From contig CAYLMA010000012.1 of the NCBI GenBank assembly GCA_964384915.1, positions 25,199-89,198 of the forward strand: a stretch of DNA of 64,000 nucleotides. Direction: 5' to 3'. The position numbers and the translations under genes are program-made. Of this stretch, positions 41,525 through 49,979 are shown piece after piece. Source of the stretch: Sulfurimicrobium sp964384915 (lineage in GTDB: Bacteria > Pseudomonadota > Gammaproteobacteria > Burkholderiales > Sulfuricellaceae). Under the pieces are notes generated by a model. It did no database searches, was not told the DNA's origin, and saw nothing but the letters and a program-made list of their open reading frames with translations. Within the stretch, counting starts at the first letter, position 1. Each line of letters begins with the position of its first letter.

Positions 41525-42551
41525 CCGCATCCTCCCCTATCGCCTGCCGTTGCACACGGCGTGGGCCAGCGCACAAGGCGGTTTCGCCGCGCGGCGCGGC
41601 TGGCTGCTGCGACTGGATACGGATTCCGGCCTGACCGGCTGGGGCGATTGCGCCCCCCTGCCGGAGCACGATGCGGCAGGAGAACTGGAAGCGCTGGCTC
41701 ATGCGCTGAGCGGGCTGCGCCTGGAAGCAGCCCGGCAATGCTTGAGCGCTGCCTGCCTGCACCCCGCCGTGCGCTGCGCGGCGGATGTGGGCTTGAGCGA
41801 CTTGGCCGCGCAAGAGGCTGGCCAGCCCCTGGCGCGCTGGCTCGCACCGGATGCCGCGCCACGGGTGCGCTGCAATGCCGCCCTGGGCGTCCTGGATGCG
41901 GGCGCGGCGCAACGCGCCGAGGCCGCCATCGCCGCCGGCTTCGAGGTGCTCAAGCTGAAAGTCGGACTGCAAGCCGTCGAACACGAACTCGCCCTGATGC
42001 GGCAACTGGCCGGGAACATGCCTGGAAATATCTCCCTGCGCCTGGATGCCAATCGCGCCTGGCACATGGCGGATGCACGGCGCTTCATCGCCGGCATGGC
42101 AGGCCTGCCGCTGGAGATGCTGGAAGAACCGCTGGCACAGCCCTGCCTGGCTGAGCTGGCAACACTGCAGGCGCTGACCGGAGTGCCGCTGGCGCTGGAC
42201 GAATCACTGCCCGGACTGGGCGTGGAGCGCGTGCTTGCCGCAGCGCCCGTGCGGCGCCTGGTGCTGAAAATCATGGTCACCGGCGGCCTGAATATCGCAC
42301 TGGATACAGCCCGGCAGGCGCGCGCGGCGGGCATGGCCTGCGTGGTGACCACCAGCGTGGACAGCGCCGCCGGCACGCGCGCCGCGCTGCATCTTGCCGC
42401 CGCCCTGAACAACGGCCTGCATCATGGCCTGGCCACTTCGGGCTGGCTGGCACGGGATGTCGGCTCAGCGCCGCGCCCCAAGCACGGGATGCTGGAGATA
42501 GGCGAAAAACCCGGTCTGGGTTTTTCGCCCAATATTGACCTGGCGCATTGA
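41508..42551 (+). CDS. menC: o-succinylbenzoate synthase (enolase superfamily)
   Basis: 347 residues starting at GTG 41508, overlapping the tlpA-like gene. Enolase-superfamily catalytic order is present: VLKLKVG (KxK acid/base), LRLDANRAW (Asp ligand), LEEPL (Glu ligand), ALDESL (Asp/Glu ligand) and LVLKIMVTGGL (second Lys). The location with menB and menA supports o-succinylbenzoate synthase rather than a dipeptide epimerase or muconate enzyme. Confidence 0.87.
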   Translation: MRIRASRILPYRLPLHTAWASAQGGFAARRGWLLRLDTDSGLTGWGDCAPLPEHDAAGELEALAHALSGLRLEAARQCLSAACLHPAVRCAADVGLSDLAAQEAGQPLARWLAPDAAPRVRCNAALGVLDAGAAQRAEAAIAAGFEVLKLKVGLQAVEHELALMRQLAGNMPGNISLRLDANRAWHMADARRFIAGMAGLPLEMLEEPLAQPCLAELATLQALTGVPLALDESLPGLGVERVLAAAPVRRLVLKIMVTGGLNIALDTARQARAAGMACVVTTSVDSAAGTRAALHLAAALNNGLHHGLATSGWLARDVGSAPRPKHGMLEIGEKPGLGFSPNIDLAH

Positions 42552-42831
42552 AACCTCCCCATTCACGGCTTTATCATTTCCTGGTGTTGCCAAGTAAAGT
42601 TTTGGCACGCCGACATAAATCTTTTCGAGAATGCAGAACAAATGTTTCATTTCCATCCCCGAAAGAGGAAGATATGAAAGAGGACATCGCATCCAGTACC
42701 CGAGGTGTAAATAGCGCTCATTAACGGCCCTGCAAGCAGGCGCCCATTGCCTGACCGATCTGCCGCCAGGCGCTCCAGAACGTGGATGTATTTGTCATCG
42801 ATTGTTTGCTTTTTTAAAAAAGGAGAACAAC

Positions 42832-43332
42832 ATGAAAACCCGATTCGCAGGTTTCCAACCCACGCGGCCTGACCGTCATGTTTGGGGGCAGGAATACCGG
42901 CACGATGCCTATAAATCCAAGCACAAACTGCCCGAACCCACGCTTTGCCCACAATGCGGCGCCGTGTTTCACGAGGGGCACTGGCAATGGACTGCCAAGC
43001 CGGCCCAGGCCCACGAGGAGATGTGCCCGGCCTGCCACCGCATCCATGACGAATTCCCGGCCGGTTTCGTGACCATAGGCGGGACCTTCTTCAAGGATCA
43101 CCGCGATGAATTGTTGCAGCAAGTCAGGAACGACGAGGCAAAAGCCAAGGCGGAGCACCCCCTGGAGCGGATCATCAAGATCGAGGACCAGGATGACGGC
43201 GTCCTGGTGACCACCACCGGTATCCACCTCGCGCGCGGCATCGGCGAAGCCCTGCATCACGCCTACAAGGGCGAGCTGGAATTCCACTACAACGAGCAGG
43301 AAAACCTGCTGCGTGTGGTGTGGGAACGCTAG
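42832..43332 (+). CDS. BCAM0308-family protein with two CxxC pairs
   Basis: 166 residues. Two zinc-ribbon-like pairs, LCPQCGAVFHEGHWQW and MCPACHRIHDEFPAGFVTI, lie in the first half; residues 85-166 form an acidic alpha/beta domain (DDGVLVTTTGIHLARGIGEA). The family has no established function. AGGAG precedes the ATG. It ends 32 bases before the C39-like peptidase gene and so could belong to the same transcript. The 280 bases upstream hold no other gene apart from a 16-codon frame at 42674. Confidence 0.75.
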   Translation: MKTRFAGFQPTRPDRHVWGQEYRHDAYKSKHKLPEPTLCPQCGAVFHEGHWQWTAKPAQAHEEMCPACHRIHDEFPAGFVTIGGTFFKDHRDELLQQVRNDEAKAKAEHPLERIIKIEDQDDGVLVTTTGIHLARGIGEALHHAYKGELEFHYNEQENLLRVVWER

Positions 43333-43363
43333 GCACCCGTCAGACCTGATCAGGCGACTTGCC

Positions 43364-44098
43364 ATGCATCCGCTCTCGCTGCACCTGCCGGTCGAAATGC
43401 TGCCGCAGCCGGACGAGACCACCTGCGGCCCCACCTGCCTGGATGCCATCTACCGCTACTGGGGGGAGGGGGCGCAGCTTGAGGAGATCATTGCCCGCAC
43501 CCGCAAGCTGGAGTTCGGCGGCACCTTTGCGATTTTCCTGGCCTGCGATGCCCTGCGCCAGGGCTACCAGGCCACCATCTACACCTACAACCTGACGGTG
43601 TTCGACCCCACATGGTTTGTGCCGGGCGTGGATATCGCGGAGCGCCTGCAGCGCCAGCGCGAGGAGAAAAAGGACACCCGGCTGCAGTATGTCACCGAGG
43701 GCTATCTGGAATTCCTCAAGCTGGGCGGGCGGCTGCGCCTGACCGACCTGTCGCGCCCGCTGCTGCGCGGCCTGCTGCGCCGCAAGCTGCCCATCCTCAC
43801 CGGCCTGAGTTCCACCTATCTGTACCGTCACGCGCGGGAATACGGCCCGGACGACCTGCCCGACGACGTGCGCGGCCTGCCTGCCGGGCATTTCGTGGTG
43901 ATCGCGGGCTATGACCGGACCAAGCGCACCGTGCTGGTGGCGGATCCCTACGCACGCCACCCCTACGGCCCGTCGCACGAATACTGGATCAACATCGACC
44001 GCGTGCTCGGCGCCATCCTGCTGGGCATCGTGACCCACGACGCCAATCTGCTGGTGATTCATCCGCGGAGGCCGCATCAGGGCAAGGGGGAGCGGTGA
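43364..44098 (+). CDS. C39-like cysteine peptidase
   Basis: 244 residues with a papain/C39-type order: catalytic Cys region PDETTCGPTCLDAIYRYWG (CGPT/CGxxC style), His in LPAGHFVVIAGYD and Asp in VLVADPYARHPYG. No signal peptide or ABC domain is present, so it acts in the cytosol. The start is the ATG at 43364. Its stop codon overlaps the GTG of the RimK-type ligase. Probably removes or processes a peptide made by the ligases downstream; this is inferred from context. Confidence 0.82.
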   Translation: MHPLSLHLPVEMLPQPDETTCGPTCLDAIYRYWGEGAQLEEIIARTRKLEFGGTFAIFLACDALRQGYQATIYTYNLTVFDPTWFVPGVDIAERLQRQREEKKDTRLQYVTEGYLEFLKLGGRLRLTDLSRPLLRGLLRRKLPILTGLSSTYLYRHAREYGPDDLPDDVRGLPAGHFVVIAGYDRTKRTVLVADPYARHPYGPSHEYWINIDRVLGAILLGIVTHDANLLVIHPRRPHQGKGER

Positions 44099-45567
44099 GC
44101 AACCTGATCGTGGTCAACAACCCACGCGACTGGCCGCTCGATGTTCCCGGCGTGACCGTGGTGCCGGCGCGGGCCTACCTGACCGATCCCGCCTATGGCA
44201 ACGACCGCTCCGTCAGGGTGTTCAATCTGTGCAAGACCTACCGCTACCAGAGCCTGGGCTACTACGTTTCGCTGCTTGCCGAGGCGCGCGGCCACAAACC
44301 CCTGCCCCGCACCAACACCATCGAGGACCTGCAATCCCAGCACCTGGTGCGGCATCTGGCCGAAGGCCTGGACGAACTGATCCGGAAATCGCTGGCGCCG
44401 ATCAAATCTGAGACTTTCGAACTCAGCATCTACTTCGGCCACAACGTGGCTGCCCGCCATGACGCGCTGAGCCGGCAGCTCTTCAGCCTGCTGCAGGCCC
44501 CGCTGCTGCGCGCCTATTTCGAGCGCAGGGAAAATCGCTGGCGCATCCGCAGCGTGCGGCCGATTGCCGCCAGCGACATCCCTCCCTCGCATCAGGAATT
44601 CGCCATCCAGGCCACCACCGCCTATTTCATGGGCCGCGGAACGAGGGTGCGCAAGCGGACCGCCCCGCGCTACGACCTCGCCATCCTGCACGACCCCGGC
44701 AATCCCGAACCGGCGTCCAATGCACGGGCCCTGCAGAAGTTCGACAAGGCCGCGCAGGCCTTGGGGCTGCGCGTGGAATTCATCACCCGGGCCGATTTCG
44801 GCCGGCTGGCCGAATTCGACGCCCTGTTCATCCGCGACACCACCTTCGTCAACCACTACACCTACCGCTTCTCGCGCCGGGCCGCCGCCGAAGGCCTGGT
44901 GGTGATCGACGACCCGGAATCCATCCTGAAGTGCAACAACAAGGTCTATCTCGCCGAAATCCTGACCCGGCACCGCCTACCCGCGCCCCGGACCCTGCTG
45001 GTTGACCGCGACAACGTGGACCAGATCATCCCAACCCTGTCCCTCCCCTGCGTGCTCAAGCAGCCGGACAGCTCGTTCTCCCTAGGCGTGCTGAAAGTGG
45101 AGTCGAAGGAGGAGCTGCATGACAAGGTGAACGCCCTGCTGGCCAAATCAGACCTGATCATCGCCCAGGAATACCTGCCCACCGAGTTCGACTGGCGCGT
45201 CGGCATCCTCGACCGGCGGCCCTTGTTCGTGGCGAAGTATTTCATGGCGCCCGGCCACTGGCAGATCATCAAGCACGGCGAGCAGCAGCGCGATTTTGTC
45301 GAGGGGCCGACGCGGGCGCTGTCCGTGGGCGAAGCGCCGGAGCAGGTGGTGAAGCTCGCGCTCAAGGCCGCCAACCTGATCGGCGACGGCTTCTACGGCG
45401 TGGACATCAAGCAGTCGGGCAAGCGCTTCTACGTCATCGAGATCAACGACAACCCCAACGTGGATGCCGGCAACGAGGACGGCGTGCTCAAGGACGCGCT
45501 CTACCGCGAGGTGATGGGCGTGTTCCTGAAGCGCATCGAGGCGCGCAAGGGAGGCGCCTCGCGATGA
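44095..45567 (+). CDS. RimK-type ATP-grasp amide ligase
   Basis: 490 residues. An N-terminal unknown region (about 1-195) is followed by an ATP-grasp ligase of RimK type: KCNNKVYLAEILTRHRLPAP, LPCVLKQPDSSFSLGV, IIAQEYLPTEFDWRVGILDR and metal-binding YVIEINDNPNVDAGNED. Such enzymes join an amino group to a carboxylate with ATP. The N-terminal region sets it apart from the about 300-residue ribosomal protein S6 ligase. It starts at GTG 44095 within the peptidase stop codon and ends 4 bases inside the next gene, so translation is coupled. Confidence 0.88.
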   Translation: MSNLIVVNNPRDWPLDVPGVTVVPARAYLTDPAYGNDRSVRVFNLCKTYRYQSLGYYVSLLAEARGHKPLPRTNTIEDLQSQHLVRHLAEGLDELIRKSLAPIKSETFELSIYFGHNVAARHDALSRQLFSLLQAPLLRAYFERRENRWRIRSVRPIAASDIPPSHQEFAIQATTAYFMGRGTRVRKRTAPRYDLAILHDPGNPEPASNARALQKFDKAAQALGLRVEFITRADFGRLAEFDALFIRDTTFVNHYTYRFSRRAAAEGLVVIDDPESILKCNNKVYLAEILTRHRLPAPRTLLVDRDNVDQIIPTLSLPCVLKQPDSSFSLGVLKVESKEELHDKVNALLAKSDLIIAQEYLPTEFDWRVGILDRRPLFVAKYFMAPGHWQIIKHGEQQRDFVEGPTRALSVGEAPEQVVKLALKAANLIGDGFYGVDIKQSGKRFYVIEINDNPNVDAGNEDGVLKDALYREVMGVFLKRIEARKGGASR

Positions 45568-46784
45568 GCACTCCATCTGCACTTCATGCCTTCGCGGGCT
45601 ATGGCATCGAACTCGAATACATGATCGTGGACCGGGAGACCCTGTCGGTCTTGCCGCTTGCCGACAGGCTGCTGGGCCCGGAGGGCGATGTGGAACGGGG
45701 CAGACTCGGCTGGTCCAATGAAATCGTGCTGCATCTCATCGAACTCAAGAATGCGCGCCCCGATCCTGCCCTCGAACCCCTCCCCGCCGCCTTCCAGGCC
45801 GAGATCCAGGCCGTCAACCGGCTGCTTGAACCCATGGGCGCACGCCTCATGCCTGCCGCCATGCACCCGTGGATGGACCCGCGCACAGAAACGCGGCTAT
45901 GGCCGCACGACAACGCGATGATCTATCAGGCCTACGACCGCATTTTCGATTGCAGGAGGCACGGCCAGGCCAACCTGCAGAGCATGCATCTCAATTTGCC
46001 ATTTGCCGGCGACGCCGAGTTCGCCCGCCTGCATGCCGCAATCCGGCTGATGCTGCCCATTATTCCGGCGCTGGCGGCGAGTTCGCCCATTGCTGAGGGC
46101 AGGCCGGGCGGTTTCATGGATTTCCGCATGGAATCCTATCGCACAGCCGTCCAGCGAGTGCCTTCCGCCATCGGACAGGTGATCCCTGACACGGTGCCGA
46201 GCCGGGCCGAATACGAAACAAAGGTACTGGCGCCCTTGTACCGGGATATCGCGCCTTTTGATCCGGATGGCATCCTGCGCCACGAGTGGCTCAACGCCCG
46301 CGGCGCGATCCCGCGCTTCGAACGCGATGCCATCGAGATCCGCGTGATCGACGTGCAGGAGTGCCCGCAAGCCGACCTCGCCATCGCCGCCGCCATCACT
46401 GCCGCCGTCAAGGCGATCTACGCAGCCAGATGGTCGCCGCTCCCGCCGCAGCAAGCCATGGACACGGACGCCCTGGCGGCTATCCTGCATGCCTGTATCC
46501 GCGACGCCGAGCTGGCCGTGATCGACCATGCGGGATACCTGGAACTGCTGGGTTTTCCCGACCGGCAATGCCGGGCCGGCGAACTCTGGCGCCACCTCAT
46601 CGAGGCGACGGAACTGAATGTTTCGCCTCACTGGCGCGAGCCCTTGCGCGTGATGCTGGATCGCGGCCCGCTCGCCCGCCGCATCCTGCGGGCAACGGGC
46701 CCGGACTGCTCGAGGGCGCGCCTGCACGAGGTTTATGGAGAACTCTGCGCTTGCCTGGAAGCAGGCAGGATGTTCGTGGATTGA
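45564..46784 (+). CDS. GCS2-type carboxylate-amine ligase
   Basis: 406 residues of the glutamate-cysteine ligase 2 (YbdK-like) family: FAGYGIELEYMIVDRETLSV (ExE metal site), ELKNARP, HDNAMIYQAYDRIF, ANLQSMHLNLPF and the late AIEIRVIDVQECPQADLAIA. It would form an amide bond between a carboxylate (often Glu) and an amine with ATP. The ATG overlaps the RimK gene stop codon. It is unlikely to be the glutathione enzyme itself, given its neighbours. Confidence 0.87.
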   Translation: MSTPSALHAFAGYGIELEYMIVDRETLSVLPLADRLLGPEGDVERGRLGWSNEIVLHLIELKNARPDPALEPLPAAFQAEIQAVNRLLEPMGARLMPAAMHPWMDPRTETRLWPHDNAMIYQAYDRIFDCRRHGQANLQSMHLNLPFAGDAEFARLHAAIRLMLPIIPALAASSPIAEGRPGGFMDFRMESYRTAVQRVPSAIGQVIPDTVPSRAEYETKVLAPLYRDIAPFDPDGILRHEWLNARGAIPRFERDAIEIRVIDVQECPQADLAIAAAITAAVKAIYAARWSPLPPQQAMDTDALAAILHACIRDAELAVIDHAGYLELLGFPDRQCRAGELWRHLIEATELNVSPHWREPLRVMLDRGPLARRILRATGPDCSRARLHEVYGELCACLEAGRMFVD

Positions 46785-46790
46785 GAGGCC

Positions 46791-47531
46791 ATGGCCAAAA
46801 CAGACACCTTCCTGATCACCTGCGAACACGGCGGGAACCGCATCCCGCCCCGCTACCGCCACCTGTTCGAGGGCTTCGAGGCTTTGCTGCAAAGCCATCG
46901 CGGCTACGACCCCGGCGCTCTGGTCCTGGCCAGAGGACTGGCCCAGGCGCTGGGCGCGCCCCTGGCCGTCTCCACCACCAGCCGCCTGCTGATCGACCTC
47001 AACCGCTCCATCGGCCATCCGAGCCTGTACTCCGACGCCACGCGAGGCGCACCGGCACTGGTCCGGCGCGAGATACTGAAAAGCTGCTACCTGCCTTACC
47101 GGAGCAAGGTCGAGACGGAGATTGAATCGATGATTGCGCGCGGCGGCAAGGTGGTCCACATCTCATCCCACAGTTTCACGCCCGAGCTCGAAGGTAAGGT
47201 GCGCAACGCCGATATCGGCCTGCTCTACGACCCGGCGCGGCCCGGCGAGTTTGACCTGTGCGGACGCTGGCAGGCGCAGCTCAAGACACTGGCGCCAGAA
47301 CTGAAAGTGCGCCGCAACTACCCCTACACCGGCAAATCCGACGGCCTCACCGCCTACCTGCGCCGCCGTTTTCCGGCCGGGGTTTACATCGGCATCGAGC
47401 TGGAAATCAACCAGAAGCATGCGCTCAAGGGAGGCCGCCGCTGGCACAGGTTGCGGGGGCACGTGATCGACTCCTTCATCCGGGCGGCGACCGGCCGCCA
47501 GGAGACAGCCGGGCTGGATCAGGAAGGGTGA
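46791..47531 (+). CDS. N-formylglutamate amidohydrolase-like enzyme
   Basis: 246 residues: FLITCEHGGNRIPPRY (metal His/Glu), HRGYDPGALVLAR, LIDLNRSIGHP and VVHISSHSFTP, the block set of the N-formylglutamate amidohydrolase family, a zinc carboxypeptidase-like fold. It hydrolyses an amide or formamide on a Glu-like substrate. It begins 6 bases after the GCS2 gene. In this setting it may undo or trim the product of the ligases; histidine breakdown genes are not present. Confidence 0.86.
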   Translation: MAKTDTFLITCEHGGNRIPPRYRHLFEGFEALLQSHRGYDPGALVLARGLAQALGAPLAVSTTSRLLIDLNRSIGHPSLYSDATRGAPALVRREILKSCYLPYRSKVETEIESMIARGGKVVHISSHSFTPELEGKVRNADIGLLYDPARPGEFDLCGRWQAQLKTLAPELKVRRNYPYTGKSDGLTAYLRRRFPAGVYIGIELEINQKHALKGGRRWHRLRGHVIDSFIRAATGRQETAGLDQEG

Positions 47532-47660
47532 TGACCGTGGCGCGCGCCGCTTTATTTGTTCGTTTTTTCGCTCCACAACGCCATCCAATAGTTCTATACT
47601 GGAATTGCTTTCCAAAGCTCACCTTGCCTCGCTCGATGCATAACGCAGGAGGAAACAGCA

Positions 47661-48110
47661 ATGCCTATCAGTGAATTCTGTAACCGGGAAGTCGTTTTTG
47701 CCACCAGAAAAACAAGCATCCCGGAAGCGGCGCAACTCATGCGCGAGTACCATGTAGGCGACCTGGTGGTCGTGGATGAAATTGGCGGCACGCGCGTGCC
47801 GGTCGGCATTGTCACCGATCGCGACATCATCATCGAAATCATCGCAAAATCCCTGGCCCTCGAAGAATTCAGCGTGGGCGACATCATGGGCCCGCAACTG
47901 GTCAGCGTGCGGGAAAGCGAAGGCGTGTTCGAGACCATCCGGCTGATGCGCGCCCATGGCATACGCCGTATCCCGGTCATCAATCAGGCAGGTGGGCTGG
48001 AAGGAATCGTGTCGGCAGACGACATACTCGATCTTCTGGCCGAGGAAATGGCAGAACTGGCCAAAGTCGCCCCGCGCGAACAAGCGTGCGAAGCCAAAAC
48101 CAGGGTTTAA
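47661..48110 (+). CDS. CBS-domain pair protein
   Basis: 149 residues, two CBS motifs: EFCNREVVFATRKTSIPEAA/VGIVTDRDIIIEII, then QLVSVRESEGVFETIRLMRA/GIVSADDILDLLAEEM. A small ligand-sensing module, 23 bases upstream of the hibernation factor gene (18 bases from stop to ATG) and probably cotranscribed with it. AGGAGG precedes the ATG. Confidence 0.9.
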   Translation: MPISEFCNREVVFATRKTSIPEAAQLMREYHVGDLVVVDEIGGTRVPVGIVTDRDIIIEIIAKSLALEEFSVGDIMGPQLVSVRESEGVFETIRLMRAHGIRRIPVINQAGGLEGIVSADDILDLLAEEMAELAKVAPREQACEAKTRV

Positions 48111-48127
48111 CCAAGGGAGGTATTACC

Positions 48128-48673
48128 ATGCAACGCCAACTCCAAATTGTATTTCGCAACATGCCCCAATCCGATGCGGTGGAAACGCACATCAGGGAAA
48201 AAGTGGAAAAACTGGAGTCGTTCTACTCCAACATCATCGGCACCAAGGCCACGGTGGAAATTGCCGGCAAGCACAAGCACCAGGGCAATCTCTTCAACGT
48301 GAGGCTGGACATCACCGTGCCCGGCAGCGAACTGGTAGTCAATCGCGACATGCATGAAGACATCTATGTAGCACTGCGGGATGCCTTCGATGCGGCGAAG
48401 CGCCAGCTGGAGGATTACGCGCGCCGTCAGCGCGGAGACACCAAGACCCATGAGGGCGAACTGCATGGCCATGTCGCCAGGCTGTTCGAGGATGGTTTTG
48501 GCTTCATCGAAACAGCGGATGGCCGGGAGTTTTATTTCAACCGCGACAACGTGGCAAGCCCCAGCTTCGACAAGCTGATAGTCGGCAATACGGTCCAGTT
48601 CATCGAGGAAGCCGCTGCCGAGGGACTGCAGGCCAAGCGGGTCAGTATCGGCAAGCACCATTATCCTGGTTAG
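48128..48673 (+). CDS. hpf: Hibernation-promoting factor with C-terminal cold-shock domain
   Basis: 181 residues. Residues 1-105 are an HPF/RaiA domain (LQIVFRNMPQSDAVETHIRE, VRLDITVPGSELVVNRDMHE, YVALRDAFDAAKRQLEDYAR) that binds the 30S decoding region of idle ribosomes. Residues about 118-175 are a cold-shock domain (VARLFEDGFGFIETADGREF, FNRDNVAS) that binds RNA. The ATG at 48128 follows GGGAGG. The fusion differs from the usual long HPF, whose C-terminal domain drives ribosome dimers. Confidence 0.9.
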   Translation: MQRQLQIVFRNMPQSDAVETHIREKVEKLESFYSNIIGTKATVEIAGKHKHQGNLFNVRLDITVPGSELVVNRDMHEDIYVALRDAFDAAKRQLEDYARRQRGDTKTHEGELHGHVARLFEDGFGFIETADGREFYFNRDNVASPSFDKLIVGNTVQFIEEAAAEGLQAKRVSIGKHHYPG

Positions 48674-48728
48674 CCGCGTTCCTGCCCGGGCGCTTGAAAC
48701 CCAAAACCGGACGAATCATTTTTTTGAT

Positions 48729-48757
48729 TTGAATTGACTGGAAATTAAGCGTATAAA
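48729..48757 (+). promoter_or_regulatory. Sigma-70-type promoter
   Basis: TTGAAT (48729-48734) and TATAAA (48752-48757) are separated by exactly 17 bases. No open frame follows; a run of hairpins and a terminator does. Confidence 0.6.
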
Positions 48758-48759
48758 AA

Positions 48760-48930
48760 TCTTGTGGCTCGACGGGCCACAAGTTTGGAAAGCTTCACCG
48801 GAAAGGGAGATGCCTATCGAGACTTCAACGATTGATCGTTTTTAGTTGCACCCCCGGTCAGCATTCCATGACTGACCTAATCGGCCTCCCATAAGCCGAC
48901 ACATAGCGCCGCGTTCATGCGGCGTTATTA
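48760..48930 (+). ncRNA. Candidate structured small RNA
   Basis: Downstream of a good promoter there is no coding frame but a series of hairpins: CTTGTGGC/GCCACAAG (48761-48783), GGTCAG/CTGACC (48856-48877), TCGGC/GCCGA (48881-48899), and a terminator hairpin ending at 48930. The length of about 165-170 bases fits an independent small RNA. It does not match a riboswitch or known RNA that I recognise. The start point is approximate. Confidence 0.45.
48905..48930 (+). terminator. Rho-independent terminator of the candidate small RNA
   Basis: CGCCGC-GTTCAT-GCGGCG forms a six-pair GC stem followed by TTATTATT. It lies immediately left of the MITE-like repeat. Confidence 0.7.
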
Positions 48931-49033
48931 TTGATCCGGCCTGATTTACCCGTGAATGGTAGGTCGGGCTTTAGCCCGACAAGTCGGCCTGAAGGCCGAC
49001 CTACATTCGAAATTAAATTGTTCCGGATCAATA
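48929..49033. mobile_element. MITE-like palindromic element, copy 1
   Basis: Terminal inverted repeats TATTGATCCGG and CCGGATCAATA enclose two internal hairpins: GTCGGGC-TTTA-GCCCGAC and GTCGGCC-TGAA-GGCCGAC, within GTAGGTCGG...CCGACCTAC. It encodes nothing. A second copy with the same layout lies at 54361-54464. Confidence 0.8.
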
Positions 49034-49088
49034 CTTTCATCAAGCTTTTCGCCCATTCGGGGCGCACCCAGCTCAGCATTTTGCGCAG

Positions 49089-49979
49089 CTATGCCAGGTA
49101 GCCCTCGGCTATACGCTGATAAACCAGGCTCCTGAGCCAAAGTGCGTCCAGGGTGGAGAGCCCGCGGAATTCCACGCCATATTCCAGTAATGGTTGAGCC
49201 CAGTTCTGGCTGGAATTTGCCGGGCGCACATGCTGGATCAAAGCATCCAGCGCCAGCGTTGTTTCCATCCCTTCCACGCTGACGTGGAATGTGATGCGCA
49301 GGGTGTCGTTTTTCTTGCCCAGCGTACCGGGGCTGTGGAGTTGTGCGCCGCCCAGGCTGAGATTGACGATATGCGCAACTTCCTGCGCACCCTGCGGATG
49401 GGCGACGATAGCGCTGAGGTCCACCCTGGCCCAGGGAGAACTGCGTAGCTTCTGCGCCCGCACTCGCTCGGGGTAGGCCAAGTGAAAGTAATGCGAGGGG
49501 CTGATGCATACCCGCAGAATCACGGACTGGAAGACATAAATTTTGCTGCCGGTGACCATGCGCACTTCCACCTGCTCGCCGTCCGTCAACATGGCCCGCT
49601 GACCATCATCGACAGGCGTCGTGATCAGGATGCTCTGGCCATGGATGTAGCCGACCAGCAGGGCAGGGTGATAGGCCTGAAAATCCCTCCCCAGCAGGCG
49701 AATCAGTACCCGTTCCCCGATCTGTGGCCGGATGCCATGAGGCGGAAATATTTCAGCGGGCGGCAGATCCTTGTGCTCCACCCACTCCGTAACTTCCTTG
49801 GCCGGGGGGAGCACATCGACATCCCTGAACAACTCACCGGCCAGCAGGTTTTTCAGCAACTGCCGGTGGGCGATGGTTTCACCCCGGGTAAACAGCGTAT
49901 ATCCGTAGCGGTCATATAGCTGCCAGGGCAACGGCACGCCAATGGGAACATCTTCGATCATCACAGCTTGAAGGTTCAT
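49089..49979 (-). CDS. YcgR-like PilZ protein (c-di-GMP receptor)
   Basis: 296 residues: an N-terminal YcgR-type domain (PLPWQLYDRYGYTLFTRGET), a middle beta domain (HPALLVGYIHGQSILITTPV), and a C-terminal PilZ domain. The c-di-GMP site is indicated by the Arg-rich stretch ERVRAQKLRSSPWARV and the NLSLGG motif (N-x-S-x-x-G). Expected to couple c-di-GMP levels to motility or another surface process. No flagellar genes are nearby. The ATG at 49979 has GGGAGG upstream. Confidence 0.82.
   Translation of the reverse strand: MNLQAVMIEDVPIGVPLPWQLYDRYGYTLFTRGETIAHRQLLKNLLAGELFRDVDVLPPAKEVTEWVEHKDLPPAEIFPPHGIRPQIGERVLIRLLGRDFQAYHPALLVGYIHGQSILITTPVDDGQRAMLTDGEQVEVRMVTGSKIYVFQSVILRVCISPSHYFHLAYPERVRAQKLRSSPWARVDLSAIVAHPQGAQEVAHIVNLSLGGAQLHSPGTLGKKNDTLRITFHVSVEGMETTLALDALIQHVRPANSSQNWAQPLLEYGVEFRGLSTLDALWLRSLVYQRIAEGYLA

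Noticed and set aside
42674..42724. 16-codon frame with a GGAAG-like site upstream of the BCAM0308 gene.
   Set aside because: Too short to support; could be a leader peptide but there is no attenuator structure.
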